In this document: piece after piece, positions 41,955 to 54,570 of the stretch
How positions within the stretch are numbered: position 1 is the first letter of the stretch
Layout: every line of letters starts with the position of its first letter
From: Actinostola sp. cb2023
Taxonomy: Eukaryota > Cnidaria > Anthozoa > Actiniaria > Actinostolidae
Assembly: GCA_033675265.1 (NCBI GenBank)
Contig: JAUJYZ010001082.1
Coordinates: 46,001 to 110,000 of the forward strand
Reading direction: 5' to 3'
Length of the DNA stretch: 64,000 bases
The notes under the pieces: generated by a model
Told to the model about the DNA's origin: nothing
The model's database searches: none
What the model saw: only the letters and a program-made list of their open reading frames with translations
Translations under genes and position numbers: made by a program

Positions 41955-43060
41955 TACAATTCAACAGTAGAATTAGACGGACCAGCTAGTGCGTGCAACA
42001 AGCCTACATCCATCCGTTGATGGTTTTGAGATTGTGTTGTTTTGGCCAAGAAAGCTAAGTCGAGAGGTTCCGGTTGATATTTGGACATCAATGCACACAA
42101 ATCACAGAACTCTGAATGTTCTTATAGGGACACTGATATCGTAGAGGAGGGTATAGGGAACGACGCCTCCCAGAGGAGGCGACAGAAAGCAGCTCGTCTG
42201 TATATACATGCAGATGACCGTTAGTTTCTACTCTGAGGGATTTCTCCATTCCCCCCCTCCTTATAACAACAGCTGAGTGCATAGTCCTCTCTAACATTAA
42301 ATTACCTTTTAAGCAATTGAAAAATGATCAAAGTTAAAATGTCGGTCTTACAAGTGCGTAATTACGATACGTCACTCCCGGGAGTGTAATAGACTCGAGA
42401 TCACTCAAGTATCATGTAACTATTGCACGGACGATTGACTGTAAGTGGTCCTTCACCTCCAAGGGTTTTTGAACAACTTGAATCAGCAAGGCTTTCAAAA
42501 CACTCGACTAACGGACAACAATATTGCTTGTTTTCTCGTACGTTATCAAGCTTCTATCTAAACTATTACATCTATAGATAGCTGATGTTTTAGAGTCGAC
42601 ATGCAAGCATATTGAGATTAATATTTCGTGGAAAATTTCGGCCAAATCCACCACCTGATATAGTCAGTTACGGTTTAATAAACGCTGCGACAACATTCAA
42701 TCGGCTGATAGTCGAGACGATGACAATGCTCTAAGTTCTCAGCAAGGCTTTCAAAACACTCGACACAGAACGGACAAAATTAACAATATGGCTTAATGTT
42801 TCCATGTACGTCATCCAATTTCAACATTGATTTCTTGCTGAACGTAAAATTTCACGGGGCAGGTGAATATTTTGTCTTTTTCTGGTCTGCCTGTTACCAA
42901 CATCCTCATTGAAGAAAGTGTTCTTACTTTGCCTTTTTCGCAGCGTTTGACCAATTTTAAAACGTGTTTCTCGCGCCTGTTTTCAAGGGTCTCTTATCCC
43001 CTCAGTTTCTAAGTACTGCGGCCTTTCGTTCTCGCAAAGATGCGTGGAGCAAATGTTCCA
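41955..43060 (+). repeat. Segmental duplication block A (upstream of GPCR copy A)
   Basis: From agtagaattagacggaccag through ggttccggttgatatttgga, and again in tgtttctcgcgcctgttttc, this region matches blocks B (45008-46078) and C (46955-47640). It carries an extra stretch of about 200 bases near 42530-42740, with the word gcaaggctttcaaaacactc present on both sides of it. No protein coding is evident. Confidence 0.85.
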
Positions 43061-43287
43061 CAAATGTCAAATTCTTTCACCGTTTTTGAAAATAGGAAGT
43101 TTCATCCAGTGAAAACAAACTTGACGTGTACGTACTTATAGAGAAACACTTTGAAGTAAAATGTACAACATGTTTCAAGGAACGTTTATTCATGCACATT
43201 GTTGGAGTCAACTCCATGAGTGTCTATGAGAGCCACTCATGCATATATACATTAAGAATCGGAAGTATAGCTTAAGTGTTTTCAAAA

Positions 43288-43297
43288 TATATAAAAG
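43288..43297 (+). promoter_or_regulatory. Conserved TATA box, copy A
   Basis: TATATAAAAG lies 64 bases before the ATG of the GPCR pseudogene. The same word in the same context sits upstream of copy C. Confidence 0.5.
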
Positions 43298-43360
43298 AGG
43301 TTGTTTGACACAGAAACGGACAGCAAATGAACCACAGTCGTCGTATTTCGTACAAAAGGC

Positions 43361-44378
43361 ATGTCGAACGACACAGAATCTCCAAAGGCTGGCTCGATCA
43401 GTTGTTATGTTCCTGGGATCTCTGTATCCTTCCAGTACCGATATCTATTGATTTCCAACTACATAACATTACCATCCAACTGTATTTGTTTGCTGATCTC
43501 TACTCTACTCAACTTCCTGATTCTCGTGGCAATATACAAGAAGCGACAACTGCGCACCGCCTCAACAGTGCTTCTCTGCAGCCTTAATGCTAAGGATTTG
43601 TGTTTGGTTTCCATTCTACAACCATTTGAAATATATAAATCAGTTTATTTACTTACAAACGACAATTTCTGCGCTAAATACAGCGGTTCAAAGGTCAGGA
43701 TAACATTGATAAACATGTATCGCATTGTCGCTTTGTTCACTATGGTTCTGATATCCATTGACAGGTGGCTGGCCATAAGGAAGCCAAACCTTTACCGCAG
43801 AGCGTTCACATTGCGACGCGTTATCCTTTTCATAGCAATGATATGGGCCTACACTTTGATCAGTACAGGAATACTCTACAATATTCCTAGCATCACAAGG
43901 ATTCCAAGAGGTCGCTTCATGGTCGCACAGTTGGGTCTAGTGCCATGGTGTTCATCATGATCTCGCAAATTCACGTGTACATCAGCATTAAGAAACAGTT
44001 TAAAACAGGGGTTCATCCGTCAAACGGACAAAAGCAACGGGAGGCTTGATCGAGCGAAATGTGGCGATTGTTGTCATCTACGTGGTCATAGGAGTAGCCG
44101 TCAGCCATGTTCCAAACTTTTTTCTCAAGTTATCAAGTCATACTTACTACACATTGACGAGCTGTTGGATGAACCTCTTGCTGCTTGCAAATGCAGTTGC
44201 CAATCCAATCATTTGGTTGAAGACGAATGGAAAGTTGAGGAAAGCAGCGTTTAAGATCTTCAAGGCTTGGCGTCATTGCGGCGGAGAACCGGTCCTGTCT
44301 GATACTGATGTCGCAGTTATCGAAATTCGTAACCAAAGCAAGTCTAACGATGATCCTGTTATTGTCGTACGCGGGTAA
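43361..44378 (+). pseudogene. Class A GPCR, copy A: frameshifted
   Basis: It reads almost identically to copy C (49128-50045) from MSNDTESPKAG through TM1-TM4 and into TM5. At about 43938 two extra bases (tctagtgcc against tcttgcc) throw the frame, with a stop at 43958-43960. The middle frame then continues to about 44045, where one base is missing (ggcttgat against ggctttgat). TM6, TM7 and a longer C-tail of about 30 residues than copy C's follow to a stop at 44376-44378. The net shift is not restored. The tail DTDVAVIEIRNQSKSNDD is probably the ancestral C-terminus. Sequencing error is possible but would have to occur twice. Confidence 0.85.
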
Positions 44379-45007
44379 AAGACCGAAATGAAAGTGGATA
44401 TGAAACTTGTATAGTTACCATAAACGGCATTAAACGAACACAAGCTATCTAAAAGATCATGGACAACTTGGTATTACAACTAGCAAAAGATACAGAAAAT
44501 GACTAAACGAACTAAACATGTGTGTGTATATGGAACTGATGAAACTTAATCTAACACCGTGTAAAATTAAAAGCACTAAATTTATTGATGCGAGAGTAAA
44601 AGAGAACCGTCCAAGCTCTGCTTGCAGAGTAAACTGTGTTCCGCCAACGCTTGTAATTAAGTAGCCCATGTGCATCACTGAAATCTTATGACTATCTTAA
44701 TGAGAGACTTGAAATGTAATATAATAACTAATAAATAAATAAGTTTTCATGGTGGACTTGAATATTTCAATGTTTTCACATTGTAAAAATCTCCAGTGGA
44801 ATACTGTTTAATACTATCAGGGGCGCAGCATGATATGCCCTGTCTCCTAAGCCGATCTTAGCGTGATCTGGTCTTTGGGGTGACAACCCGGGTGACAAGC
44901 AAGATTAGTATCCGATCGTATTGGTATCGGCCAAGCGACTTGACAATCAGCATGTGACTAATATTCAGATAGAAAGCGATACGATAACGCGACGAAATGA
45001 TTAGAAT

Positions 45008-46440
45008 ACATAGATAGATAGAAGACGAAAAGAGTGTGCGAGGAACTTTTATTCTACTTTTAGCTTATAATGCAAAAGTAGAATTAGATGGACCAGCTAG
45101 TGCGTGCAACAACTCCTACATCTCCGTTGATGGTTTTGAGATTGTGTTGTTTTGGCCAAGAAAGCTAAGTCGAGAGGTTCCGGTTGATATTTGGACATCA
45201 ATGCACACAAATCACTCAACTCTGAATGTTCTTATAGGGACACTGATATCGTAGAGCGGGAGGGAGTATCACTAATATATCCAATTAAATGTCAACCACA
45301 CACTCTGGCTGGATCGCGTCGTTCCTGATTCTATATGTACATAAAATTTACATAAAATCTATCTGCATAAAATTTCTACCTTGTTTATTAATATTGTAAA
45401 AAAAATGGTGTAAATGGAATAAAAATCAAAAAATATATCAAAAATCACAATATGGATTAGTAAACGACGCAACCCAGAGAAGGCGACAGATCAAGCTGAG
45501 AAACCAGCTAGTCTGTATGCAGATGATCGCTAGTTTCTACAATGTGGATGGATTCCCCCCTCGTCTTTAAAACAACAGCTGAGTGCATAGTCCTCTCGAT
45601 CGTTATAGTGCTGCTTAAGCAATTGAAAAATGATCAAAGTTCAAATGTTTTATGTCGGTCTTACAAGTGCGTCACTCCATGGGAGTGTAATGGGCTGGGG
45701 ATCACTCAAGTATGTTGTAACTACGGCACGGATATTATGATTGACTGTATAAGTGGTACTTCACCTCCAAGGGTTTTTGAACAGCTTGAATCAGCAAGGC
45801 TTTCAAAACACTCGACACAGAACGGACAAAATTAACAATATGGCTTAATGTTTTCATGTACGTCATCCAATTTCAACATTGATTTCTTGCTGAACGTAAA
45901 ATTTCACGGAGCAGGTGAATATTTTGTGTTTTTCTGGTCTGCCTGTTACCAACATCCTCATTGAAGAAAGTGTTCTTACTTTGCCTTTTTCGCAGCGTTT
46001 GACCAATTTTAAAACGTGTTTCTCGCGCCTGTTTTCAAGGAAATTCTTCAGAAGATACTGAAATTCATACTCAAAGAGTTTGTACAAACCGCACAGTTGG
46101 TCCTACTCTTCCTGATGCTGTAGGCGGGTGAAAGACCGAAGCGAAAAGTGGACATGAAACTTTTATATAGTGATCACCATAAACATTAAACGAACACAAG
46201 CTAGCAAAAGATACAGCAAATGACTAAACGAGTGGAACTTTAACACCGTGTAAAAAGCACTGAATTTACTACTAACTTTTACTGCTGCTTCGAATATTTG
46301 TTGTTCTCGGAGTAAAAGAAAAAACCATCCAAGCTCTGCTTGCAGAGTAAACTTTGTTCCGCTTTGGAACGCCTTGTACTGAATTAAGTAGCCCATGTAC
46401 ATAACTGAAATCTAATGACTATACTCCCACGAAACGGACA
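45008..46440 (+). pseudogene. Segmental duplication block B: GPCR copy with coding body deleted
   Basis: 45008-46078 matches the upstream blocks A and C. At about 46090 it jumps straight to cctgatgctgtaggcgggtg and the shared 3' sequence (46100-46440), which in copy C begins at the stop codon. The receptor itself is missing, so B is a deletion derivative. Confidence 0.75.
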
Positions 46441-46493
46441 CTGACTCCTTATTGTAGACATTTCTCTAGTAGTCATGATTATAGCATTTGTAA

Positions 46494-46526
46494 GTCATTC
46501 ATTCATTCATTCATTCATTCATTCAT
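46494..46526. repeat. ATTC microsatellite
   Basis: About eight attc units. Confidence 0.9.
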
Positions 46527-46954
46527 TATCAGTAAGTAAGCAAGCAAGTGACAAAAAAAATCTCGCAAAATAAAGACCATCAATTAAAACTGTACTTTTT
46601 CTGAAAAGGAGACCAATTTCACTTTAGAACAATACTGACATTGAAAAGTGTGATGACACGAAATTGCCTCGCCTTGCCCCGCCCCGCCTCTATCTTGCAC
46701 ATTGCGGTGAACCGACTAGTGTTGTTTTCGTCTTCAGTGAGTGTTTGTGGCCAAGTCCCGGCGAGGGGTGTCGATAGGTTTTCGTGCATATTCATAGAGG
46801 ACGCCATCAAGATAGCATGCCATTTATAGGTTTCATTAGGTAGATCGGCCTTCTTGATGTTCATGTTACATATAAAACCGGTCTTCTACATTTCTTGTGA
46901 AATACTGTATCTTCAATCTGAAGTTGTAATGAATAACTGCCAAGCTTTCGGACT

Positions 46955-47640
46955 AAACATAGATAGATACTGAGAAGACGAAAACAGTGCGCGAGGAACT
47001 TTTAGCTTATAATTCAAAAGTAGAATTAGACGGACCAGCTATATAGTGCGTGCAACAAGCCTACATCTCCGTTGATGGTTTTGAGATTGTGTTGTTTTGG
47101 CCAAGAAAGCTAAGTCGAGAGGTTCCGGTTGATATTTGGACATCAATGCACACAAATCACAGAACTCTGAATGTTCTTACAGGGACACTGATATCGTAGA
47201 GGGGGAGGGAGAGAGAGCAATGGATCAGTTCCACGGGGTAGGGAACGACGCAACTCAGAGGAGGCGACAGAAACCAGCTAGTCTGCTGTATAATAATAAT
47301 AATAAATATATTTATATAGCGCCATTTTCCACACTTATACTCCTTAAAACAACATCTGAGTGCATATCCTCTCGATCGTTAAAGTACCGTTTAGCAATTG
47401 AAAATTGATAACAGTTAAAACTTTTGACGTCGGTGCGTATTTATGATACTTCACTCCATGGGAGTGTAATGGGTTTGAAATCACTCAAGTATATGTAACT
47501 ATTGCACGGATGACCAGTGGCTGTAAGTGATCCTTCACCCAGTGGAGCCAAGGGATTTTGAACAGCTTCGATCTGCAAGGCTTTCAAAACACTCGACACA
47601 CAAAAGACAACAATAATGTGTTCAGTACGTCTTCAAAATT
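46955..47640 (+). repeat. Segmental duplication block C (upstream of GPCR copy C)
   Basis: It matches blocks A and B from agaagacgaaaac and aaaagtagaattagacggac onward. It has an insertion with a taataataataaa run and ttatatagcgcc at about 47288-47330. The homology fades by about 47640, and 1.3 kb of unrelated sequence follows before homology to copy A resumes near 48950. Confidence 0.8.
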
Positions 47641-48402
47641 CAATATTGAGTTAATTGTCAGTTACATAATTTAGTTTGTGGCCACCTGGACTTTGCCTAC
47701 AAATCCCAAATCCATCACCAGCATGGCGATCTCATACAAATTGACCAACATTTTCAAATATCAGTCAGCTCCCTCGCAGAGCAGGTTCAAGTTATTGGAT
47801 CAATTTCCATCTTAACAGTTTGTACTATTTCACGATTTTAGTGTTTGCACTCTACGTGAATTTTTCCAAAAAGAGTTTAAAAAGTGTGCGCCATTAGAGA
47901 TAAAGTAGTTTTAAATAATGGATAATTGAACTGAGTGGAGTGCAATTTGGTCTGAAATCAAACGCGCGATTACAAAATCGCACGACCGCGTAGCGGGATG
48001 CTAATCACGAGTATGATTAGTTACCATTAACTAATAATACCTAAGATTTTCATAAAAGTTTATCCACTTAATATTGTATTCACTTCTTCCATCCTTAGTG
48101 TTCCAATCTATCCTGCCTCTGATTTTGTTAAGTTAATTGATCTTTGGTGACGAGAACTATTTATACGTTAATATCTTTCAAAAAGAAAGTTGTATCATCT
48201 GCAAATGGTGATTTATTGCGAGTCAATTACTTGTCACACAACACTGTCACGCATAGAAATTGGCTAATTTACTACAAATTATCTAAATTATACGGTTTTG
48301 ACTTCGTAAATGATAAATAAGTTTGATTTGATGAATAATGGTATTGTAAACCTGATTTATTTGCAATATTAAGGTGACTGATTTTGTTCCTTGACATTTT
48401 GG

Positions 48403-48443
48403 CCGCCATCTTGGTGTACCACGATGGTACACCAAGATGGCGG
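48403..48443. repeat. Perfect 19-bp-arm hairpin
   Basis: ccgccatcttggtgtacca, three bases, then the exact inverse. Probably the fused ends of a MITE. Confidence 0.9.
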
Positions 48444-49034
48444 ACCCATACTTTCACAGACCATCACACCAACGCATATTTGATCGCTTGTATCTCGGTA
48501 ACGAAAGCTTCTTATGACACAGATTTTGATTGAGATACATGATTTTCACTGCTCTTTAAGTAAATTCAATTAAAAATAATAATGAATAATTAATGAGCAA
48601 AATACGATGAAAATCATCACCGTGACAGTGTCTTTATATCTGATATTTTTTGCCCTAATTTGCATACTACTTTAGCTTGGATTTTTTTGGCCGAAATTAT
48701 TTCAATCTTGAATATATATTTTTGCAGAAAATATTAAATGAAGGTATGGAATTTTTTAAGCCATTAAAAAAACTCGCAGTACGTGTTTTATCAAGTATAA
48801 AAACCCGAGGCGTAGATAAAACACTGCTGCTCGTTTTATAAATAGTACGACACGAGGCAAAATCAAAAATTACGATAAAATGTACGGTTCAAAAAGATGC
48901 AATCGTGCATCGGATAAAAAATATTTCTTGCTGGACTCTAATTGAGTGTCAACTGAGTGTCTATGAGGACCATTACTGCATACAGCATTAAAGTGTTTTA
49001 AGAATAAGAAGTATGGCTTAAGTATGGTTCAAAA

Positions 49035-49044
49035 TATATAAAAG
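49035..49044 (+). promoter_or_regulatory. Conserved TATA box, copy C
   Basis: TATATAAAAG in the context aaaatatataaaagaggttg, shared with copy A. It lies 84 bases before the ATG at 49128, a plausible core promoter with a short 5' UTR. Confidence 0.5.
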
Positions 49045-49127
49045 AGGTTGTTCGACCGAGAAGTTTCTTGACAGCAAATGAACCACAGTCGTCGTATTTC
49101 GTACAAAGCCGTCGGCCACTGAAAAGC

Positions 49128-50045
49128 ATGTCGAACGACACAGAATCTCCAAAGGCTGGCTCGATCAGTTGTTATGTTCCTGGGATCTCTGTATCCTTCC
49201 AGTACCGATATCTATTGATATCCAACTACATAACATTACCATCCAACTGTATTTGTTTGCTGATCTCTACTCTACTCAACTTCCTGATTCTCGTGGCAAT
49301 ATACAAGAAGCGACAACTGCGCACCGCCTCAACAGTGCTTCTCTGCAGCCTTAATGCTAAGGATTTGTGTTTGGTTTCCATTCTACAACCATTTGCAATA
49401 TATAAATCAGTTTATTTACTTACAAACGACAATTTCTGCGCTAAATACAGCGGTTCAAAGGTCAGGATAACATTGATAAACATGTATCGCATTGTCGCTT
49501 TGTTCACTATGGTTCTGATATCCATTGACAGGTGGCTGGCCATAAGGAAGCCAAACCTTTACCGCAGAGCGTTCACATTGCGACGCGTTATCCTTTTCAT
49601 AGCAATGATATGGGCCTACACTTTGATCAGTACAGGAATACTCTACAATATTCCTAGCATCCCAAGGATTCCAAGAAATCGGTTCGTAGTCACACAGTTG
49701 AGTCTTGCCATGGTGTTCACAATGACGTCGCAAATTCACGTTTACATCAGCATTAAGAAACAGTTTAAAACAGGGGTTCATCCGTCAAACGGACAACAGC
49801 AACGGGAGGCTTTGATCGAGCGAAATGTGGCGATTGTTGTCATCTTCGTGGTCATAGGACTAGCCGTCAGCCATGTTCCAAACTTGTTTCTCAAGTTGTC
49901 TAGTCATACTTACTACTTGTTGACGAACTGTTGGCTGAACCTCTTGCTGCTTGCAAATGCAGTTGCCAATCCAATCATTTGGCTGAAGACGAATGGAAAG
50001 TTGAGGAAAGCAGCGTTTAAGATCTTCAAGGCTTGGCGTCATTGA
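49128..50045 (+). CDS. Intronless class A GPCR, copy C, 305 aa
   Basis: An intact seven-helix receptor; ligand unknown. Seen: TM1 with LLNFLILVAI; TM2 with LNAKDL (conserved Asp); Cys in DNFCAKY at the top of TM3; SIDRWLAI (DRW for DRY); TM4 with MIWAYTLIS; TM6 with AVSHVPN, lacking CWxP; TM7 with ANAVANPIIW, where Trp replaces the Tyr of NPxxY; helix 8 is basic. The start chosen is the ATG beginning MSNDTE, shared with copy A; upstream sequence in frame opens only at a TTG. The N-terminus has one N-linked site (NDT). The protein stops at KAWRH just where sequence identity with copy A ends, so its C-tail is truncated by a breakpoint. Not closely related to the receptor at 6450. Confidence 0.88.
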   Translation: MSNDTESPKAGSISCYVPGISVSFQYRYLLISNYITLPSNCICLLISTLLNFLILVAIYKKRQLRTASTVLLCSLNAKDLCLVSILQPFAIYKSVYLLTNDNFCAKYSGSKVRITLINMYRIVALFTMVLISIDRWLAIRKPNLYRRAFTLRRVILFIAMIWAYTLISTGILYNIPSIPRIPRNRFVVTQLSLAMVFTMTSQIHVYISIKKQFKTGVHPSNGQQQREALIERNVAIVVIFVVIGLAVSHVPNLFLKLSSHTYYLLTNCWLNLLLLANAVANPIIWLKTNGKLRKAAFKIFKAWRH

Positions 50046-50400
50046 TGATGCTGTAGGCGGGTGAAAGACCGAAGCGAAAAGTGGACATGAAACTTGTATA
50101 GTGACCATAAAACGAACATAAGCTAGCAAAAGATTGTGGACAACTTGGTATTACAACTAGCAAAAGATACAGCAAATGACTAGACGAACACTGTGTGGTA
50201 AAAAGCACTGAACTGATTTACTACTTTTACTGATGCTTCGAACATTAGTTGTTCTCGGGGTAAAAGAGAACCGTCCGGGGGACCAAGCTCTACTTGCAAA
50301 GTGAAACTTTGTTCTGCCTCGGAACGCCGTACGTAACTGATTAAGTCAGTAGCCCATGTACATAACTGAAATCACTGAGTCTTATGACTATTTATTATAC
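50046..50400 (+). other. 3' flank shared by all three GPCR duplicates
   Basis: gtgaaagaccgaagcgaaaa and the following 300 bases match the flanks at 44370-44690 and 46100-46440, including tagcccatgtacataactga. Confidence 0.8.
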
Positions 50401-50805
50401 TACTATTACGTAATTTTACCTTATAAGGTCAAGAGAACTCGAAAAATATGGAGCCGTATTACCATAGTTCGAAAGCCGTATTACCATAGTTCTAAAACCG
50501 GTTTCACTGCAAAGTTTTGAACATTTTGTGATGTCAAATCCATTGTCAATAAGAGTACAGACAATGGAAAACCGCTTGCGATTTCTTTTATAAAACAACA
50601 AAGTCAAAAAATCATCCAAAAGCAAGGATAAAGTTTGAAAGAAAAACCGTTTCAAGCGTGCGCTGGCTCCGTGCGCGAGCGATTCGTCATTCTCTGTGTT
50701 ATTGTAAAAGAGCGCGCGGACCTTGAAAGGTTTTGAAATAATTATTAGATAAATTTACTCAAAAACGGACAATTATGTTTTCGTTCAAAGTAGTATAATA
50801 AATAA

Positions 50806-50944
50806 CTTATTTGGGGTTTTTCCCGTAATACGGGCTGATATTTTACTCGTTACTCGCATTTTTCCTCGTCCCTTCGGGACTCGGAAAAATACATTCGCAA
50901 CTCGTAAAATATCAGCCCGTATTACGGGAAAAAACCCAAATAAG
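50806..50944. mobile_element. MITE hairpin
   Basis: cttatttggggtttttcccg at the left and cgggaaaaaacccaaataag at the right, with taatacgggctgatatttta and its inverse between. It is 139 bp. Confidence 0.85.
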
Positions 50945-52148
<1,204 letters not shown>

Positions 52149-52150
52149 TA

Positions 52151-53182
52151 CAGTTGAACCTCCCTGTGCGACCACCTCTCGTAGGCGACCACCTCTCTTA
52201 AACGACCGGCACTTACCAAAAGCCCGTTTTGTCTCGCACACCTCTCGTAAGCGCCCACCTCTCGGAGTTGGATTTTTCTTTGTTATTTTACCTCCGGTAA
52301 GCGACCATCCCAGAGGTCAAGTGATATATTTTCAACAACTACATTACAATAAGCTGATTACAATGGCTTTATTTCAATCGATATCAGTAAATAGCGTATT
52401 TCGGTTACATTTACCATCCCCGGCAAGTAAGACAGGTGACTGACAGCTTCTGGTAGTACAGTTTGATGAAGCCGTCGGTCAATAAGTCAGATCGATCCCA
52501 ACTGGAGGGAGAATTAGAATTTGCGCAAAGAAGTGATAGAGCATCATCGACAGGGCGACGTCGTAGAGAGCGACAGTGACGATGATTTTGCATTTGACCA
52601 GCCTTTGAAGGCTCCAAGCATCAGCTCCGTTAGAGAACTGAGCAATTGAGCTTGCCAATCAGTTGGCAGGGTTTGCAGAAATGAACCATTATCCTCTGCA
52701 GTCTCCCGTGCTAGTGACGTACTATTAGATGTACAACTGAAATCGCTTACCCAATCCTCGATTCATAGGTTTTTCAAGCCATATAAAACTGTAAATATGT
52801 TTTTACACTACCGTTTATCTGTTGTAGTTCATGTTCATGTTCGCTGAAAAGGTTAAAGGTTTTGAGGTTGGAGCACTGCAAACCCATAATAATAAACTGC
52901 AGTGATAAAATCTGTTGTTGTATTGATATTCCCTGACCCTAGAGACCAGATATCATATTACTAAAATTTGGGCTTCCTGTGGTGGTTACTCTCGTAAGCG
53001 ACCACCTCTCGTAATAATAATAATAATAATAATAAATGGCTTTAGGAGCGCCACACTGGGTCTCAGCGCTCTTACTTTAAACCTTAAAAGTCTTATCATT
53101 TAGTTAAAATATTTTTTTTATAGAAATGTAAGCGACCACTTTTCCTGGTCCGGAGGGTGGTCGCTTACGGGAGGTTCAACTG
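52151..53182. mobile_element. TA-flanked Tigger/pogo-type DNA transposon, non-autonomous
   Basis: TA (52149-52150, 53183-53184) flanks the ends CAGTTGAACCTCCC and GGGAGGTTCAACTG. 'gcgaccacctctcgtaagcg' blocks are repeated inside both ends. The CAGTTGAACCTCC end with TA duplication is the Tigger/pogo pattern of the Tc1/mariner superfamily. At 1032 bp it has no transposase frame. A small minus-strand frame at 52411-52617 is not recognised. It hosts a nested taa microsatellite (53013-53036). Confidence 0.8.
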
Positions 53183-53504
53183 TAGTGTATTCTAAGACTG
53201 AAATGCATTTTGGGTCTCAGGTAATATTGTCTCATGTAAAATAAATAACATTAGTAGCAATTTTGGCGCTCGAGGACAGGCGGCTCTGTCAAATATTTTA
53301 TTTTATTTTTAGTGCATTCCATCAGAAACAATATACATGTATACTAGCTCCATATAGCAAGCAAATCGCTTACTATGTTTACTTTATATTTCAAATTAAC
53401 GAGACCCACAATGCCCTTGGTCTTGGAATGCACTATTCAGTATATGCAGTATTCAACATTTTTTGAAATAGCTGAATAGGCTAGTATAATTATTACAATC
53501 TCAA

Positions 53505-53665
53505 GTTGCACATTGCGGTGAAGCGACTAGTGTGTTGTTTTCGTATTCAGTGTTTTTGTGGCCAAGTCCCGGCGAGGGGTGTCGCTAGGTTATCATGTAT
53601 ATTCAAACTTACTCGTCTACAAAAGACAGATGGTTGGGAAGACGTTATCAAGATAGCATCTTCTA
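53505..53665 (+). repeat. Dispersed copy of the 46690-46815 sequence
   Basis: ttgcacattgcggtgaa, gtggccaagtcccggcgagg and atcaagatagcat occur here and at 46690-46815. It is a stray fragment of the GPCR duplication locus. Confidence 0.75.
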
Positions 53666-53995
53666 TTTTTCATTATTTTATTTCGCCATCTTATCTATAA
53701 TCCGGCATTAATTCACTCTTCAAAAAAAAAAAGAAGAAAGAAACACACAGCATCCGTTCTCTGCGAATAAAACTGAGGTTACTAACTTTTGATGCAGTGC
53801 CGGTCTGCCTGGTCAATTGGTCTTAAAAGATAGGTAAGTGTTGTTCAAACGTTACTCCTGAGACTAACAGTTGACTAAGTTGACTTTGTGTGCTAAGATA
53901 AGATGCTGAATCTTACATTCACACTGACTTGTATAAAAGTTGTTGATAAGTGTTTCATGATATCATGTGATGCTCTCTTGTTTTCCACTATATTG

Positions 53996-54570
53996 AAAGT
54001 GGTAACTTATGGGCTCAGTGGTATAGAAACTATCAAAGTGTGTCACTATCAAAACCTTTTGATAAGATGTTGCACATACATAGTGTACGCCAGTGATTCT
54101 TGAACCACATAGAACACTGACAGTACGTAATGTTGTAACCGTATGGACTCAGTGGTATATAGAAACTATCAAAGTGTGTCACTATGGCAAAACCTTGCAG
54201 TGATTCCTGAACCACTCAGATCACTGACAGTACGTGAAGTGGTAACCGTATGGGCTCAGTGGTATATAGGAGGTTTTATGGAATCTTCTTCTGACGTCAA
54301 AATCTCGGCTATCACGAGTGGCCGTCAAACCGTCATTTTACTTGCTCAAAACTTCAATTTGAGATCGGTGAAGTCTAAATATCTGTCAAATATAAGTTAC
54401 TTATAAACAAACAAACAAATGTCATCTAGTTGCTTGAAGAAAAACTAACAGACTTTGAAAGTTAGGCTCGAACATTTTGTAGATCTTGACGGCCACTACG
54501 TCACACGTAAAACCTCCTATAGAAACTATCAATCGGTGTGTCACTATGGCAAAACCTTGCAGTGATTCCA
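53996..54570. repeat. Tandem repeat of ~140 bp, interrupted by a MITE
   Basis: ctcagtggtatatagaaact, atcaaagtgtgtcactat and gcagtgattc recur in the first, second and third units. The third unit is split at 54267-54518 by the element described next. Confidence 0.85.
54269..54518. mobile_element. MITE with TATA target duplication and preserved empty site
   Basis: ggaggtttta at the left and taaaacctcc at the right, with inner gagtggccgtcaa / ttgacggccac. It is flanked by TATA on both sides. The neighbouring repeat unit reads ggtatatagaaact with no insert, so the empty site proves a 4-bp duplication. No coding frame. Confidence 0.85.

Noticed and set aside
52411..52617. Transposase remnant in the Tigger-type element
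   Set aside because: The short frame shows no catalytic or DNA-binding motif I can recognise.
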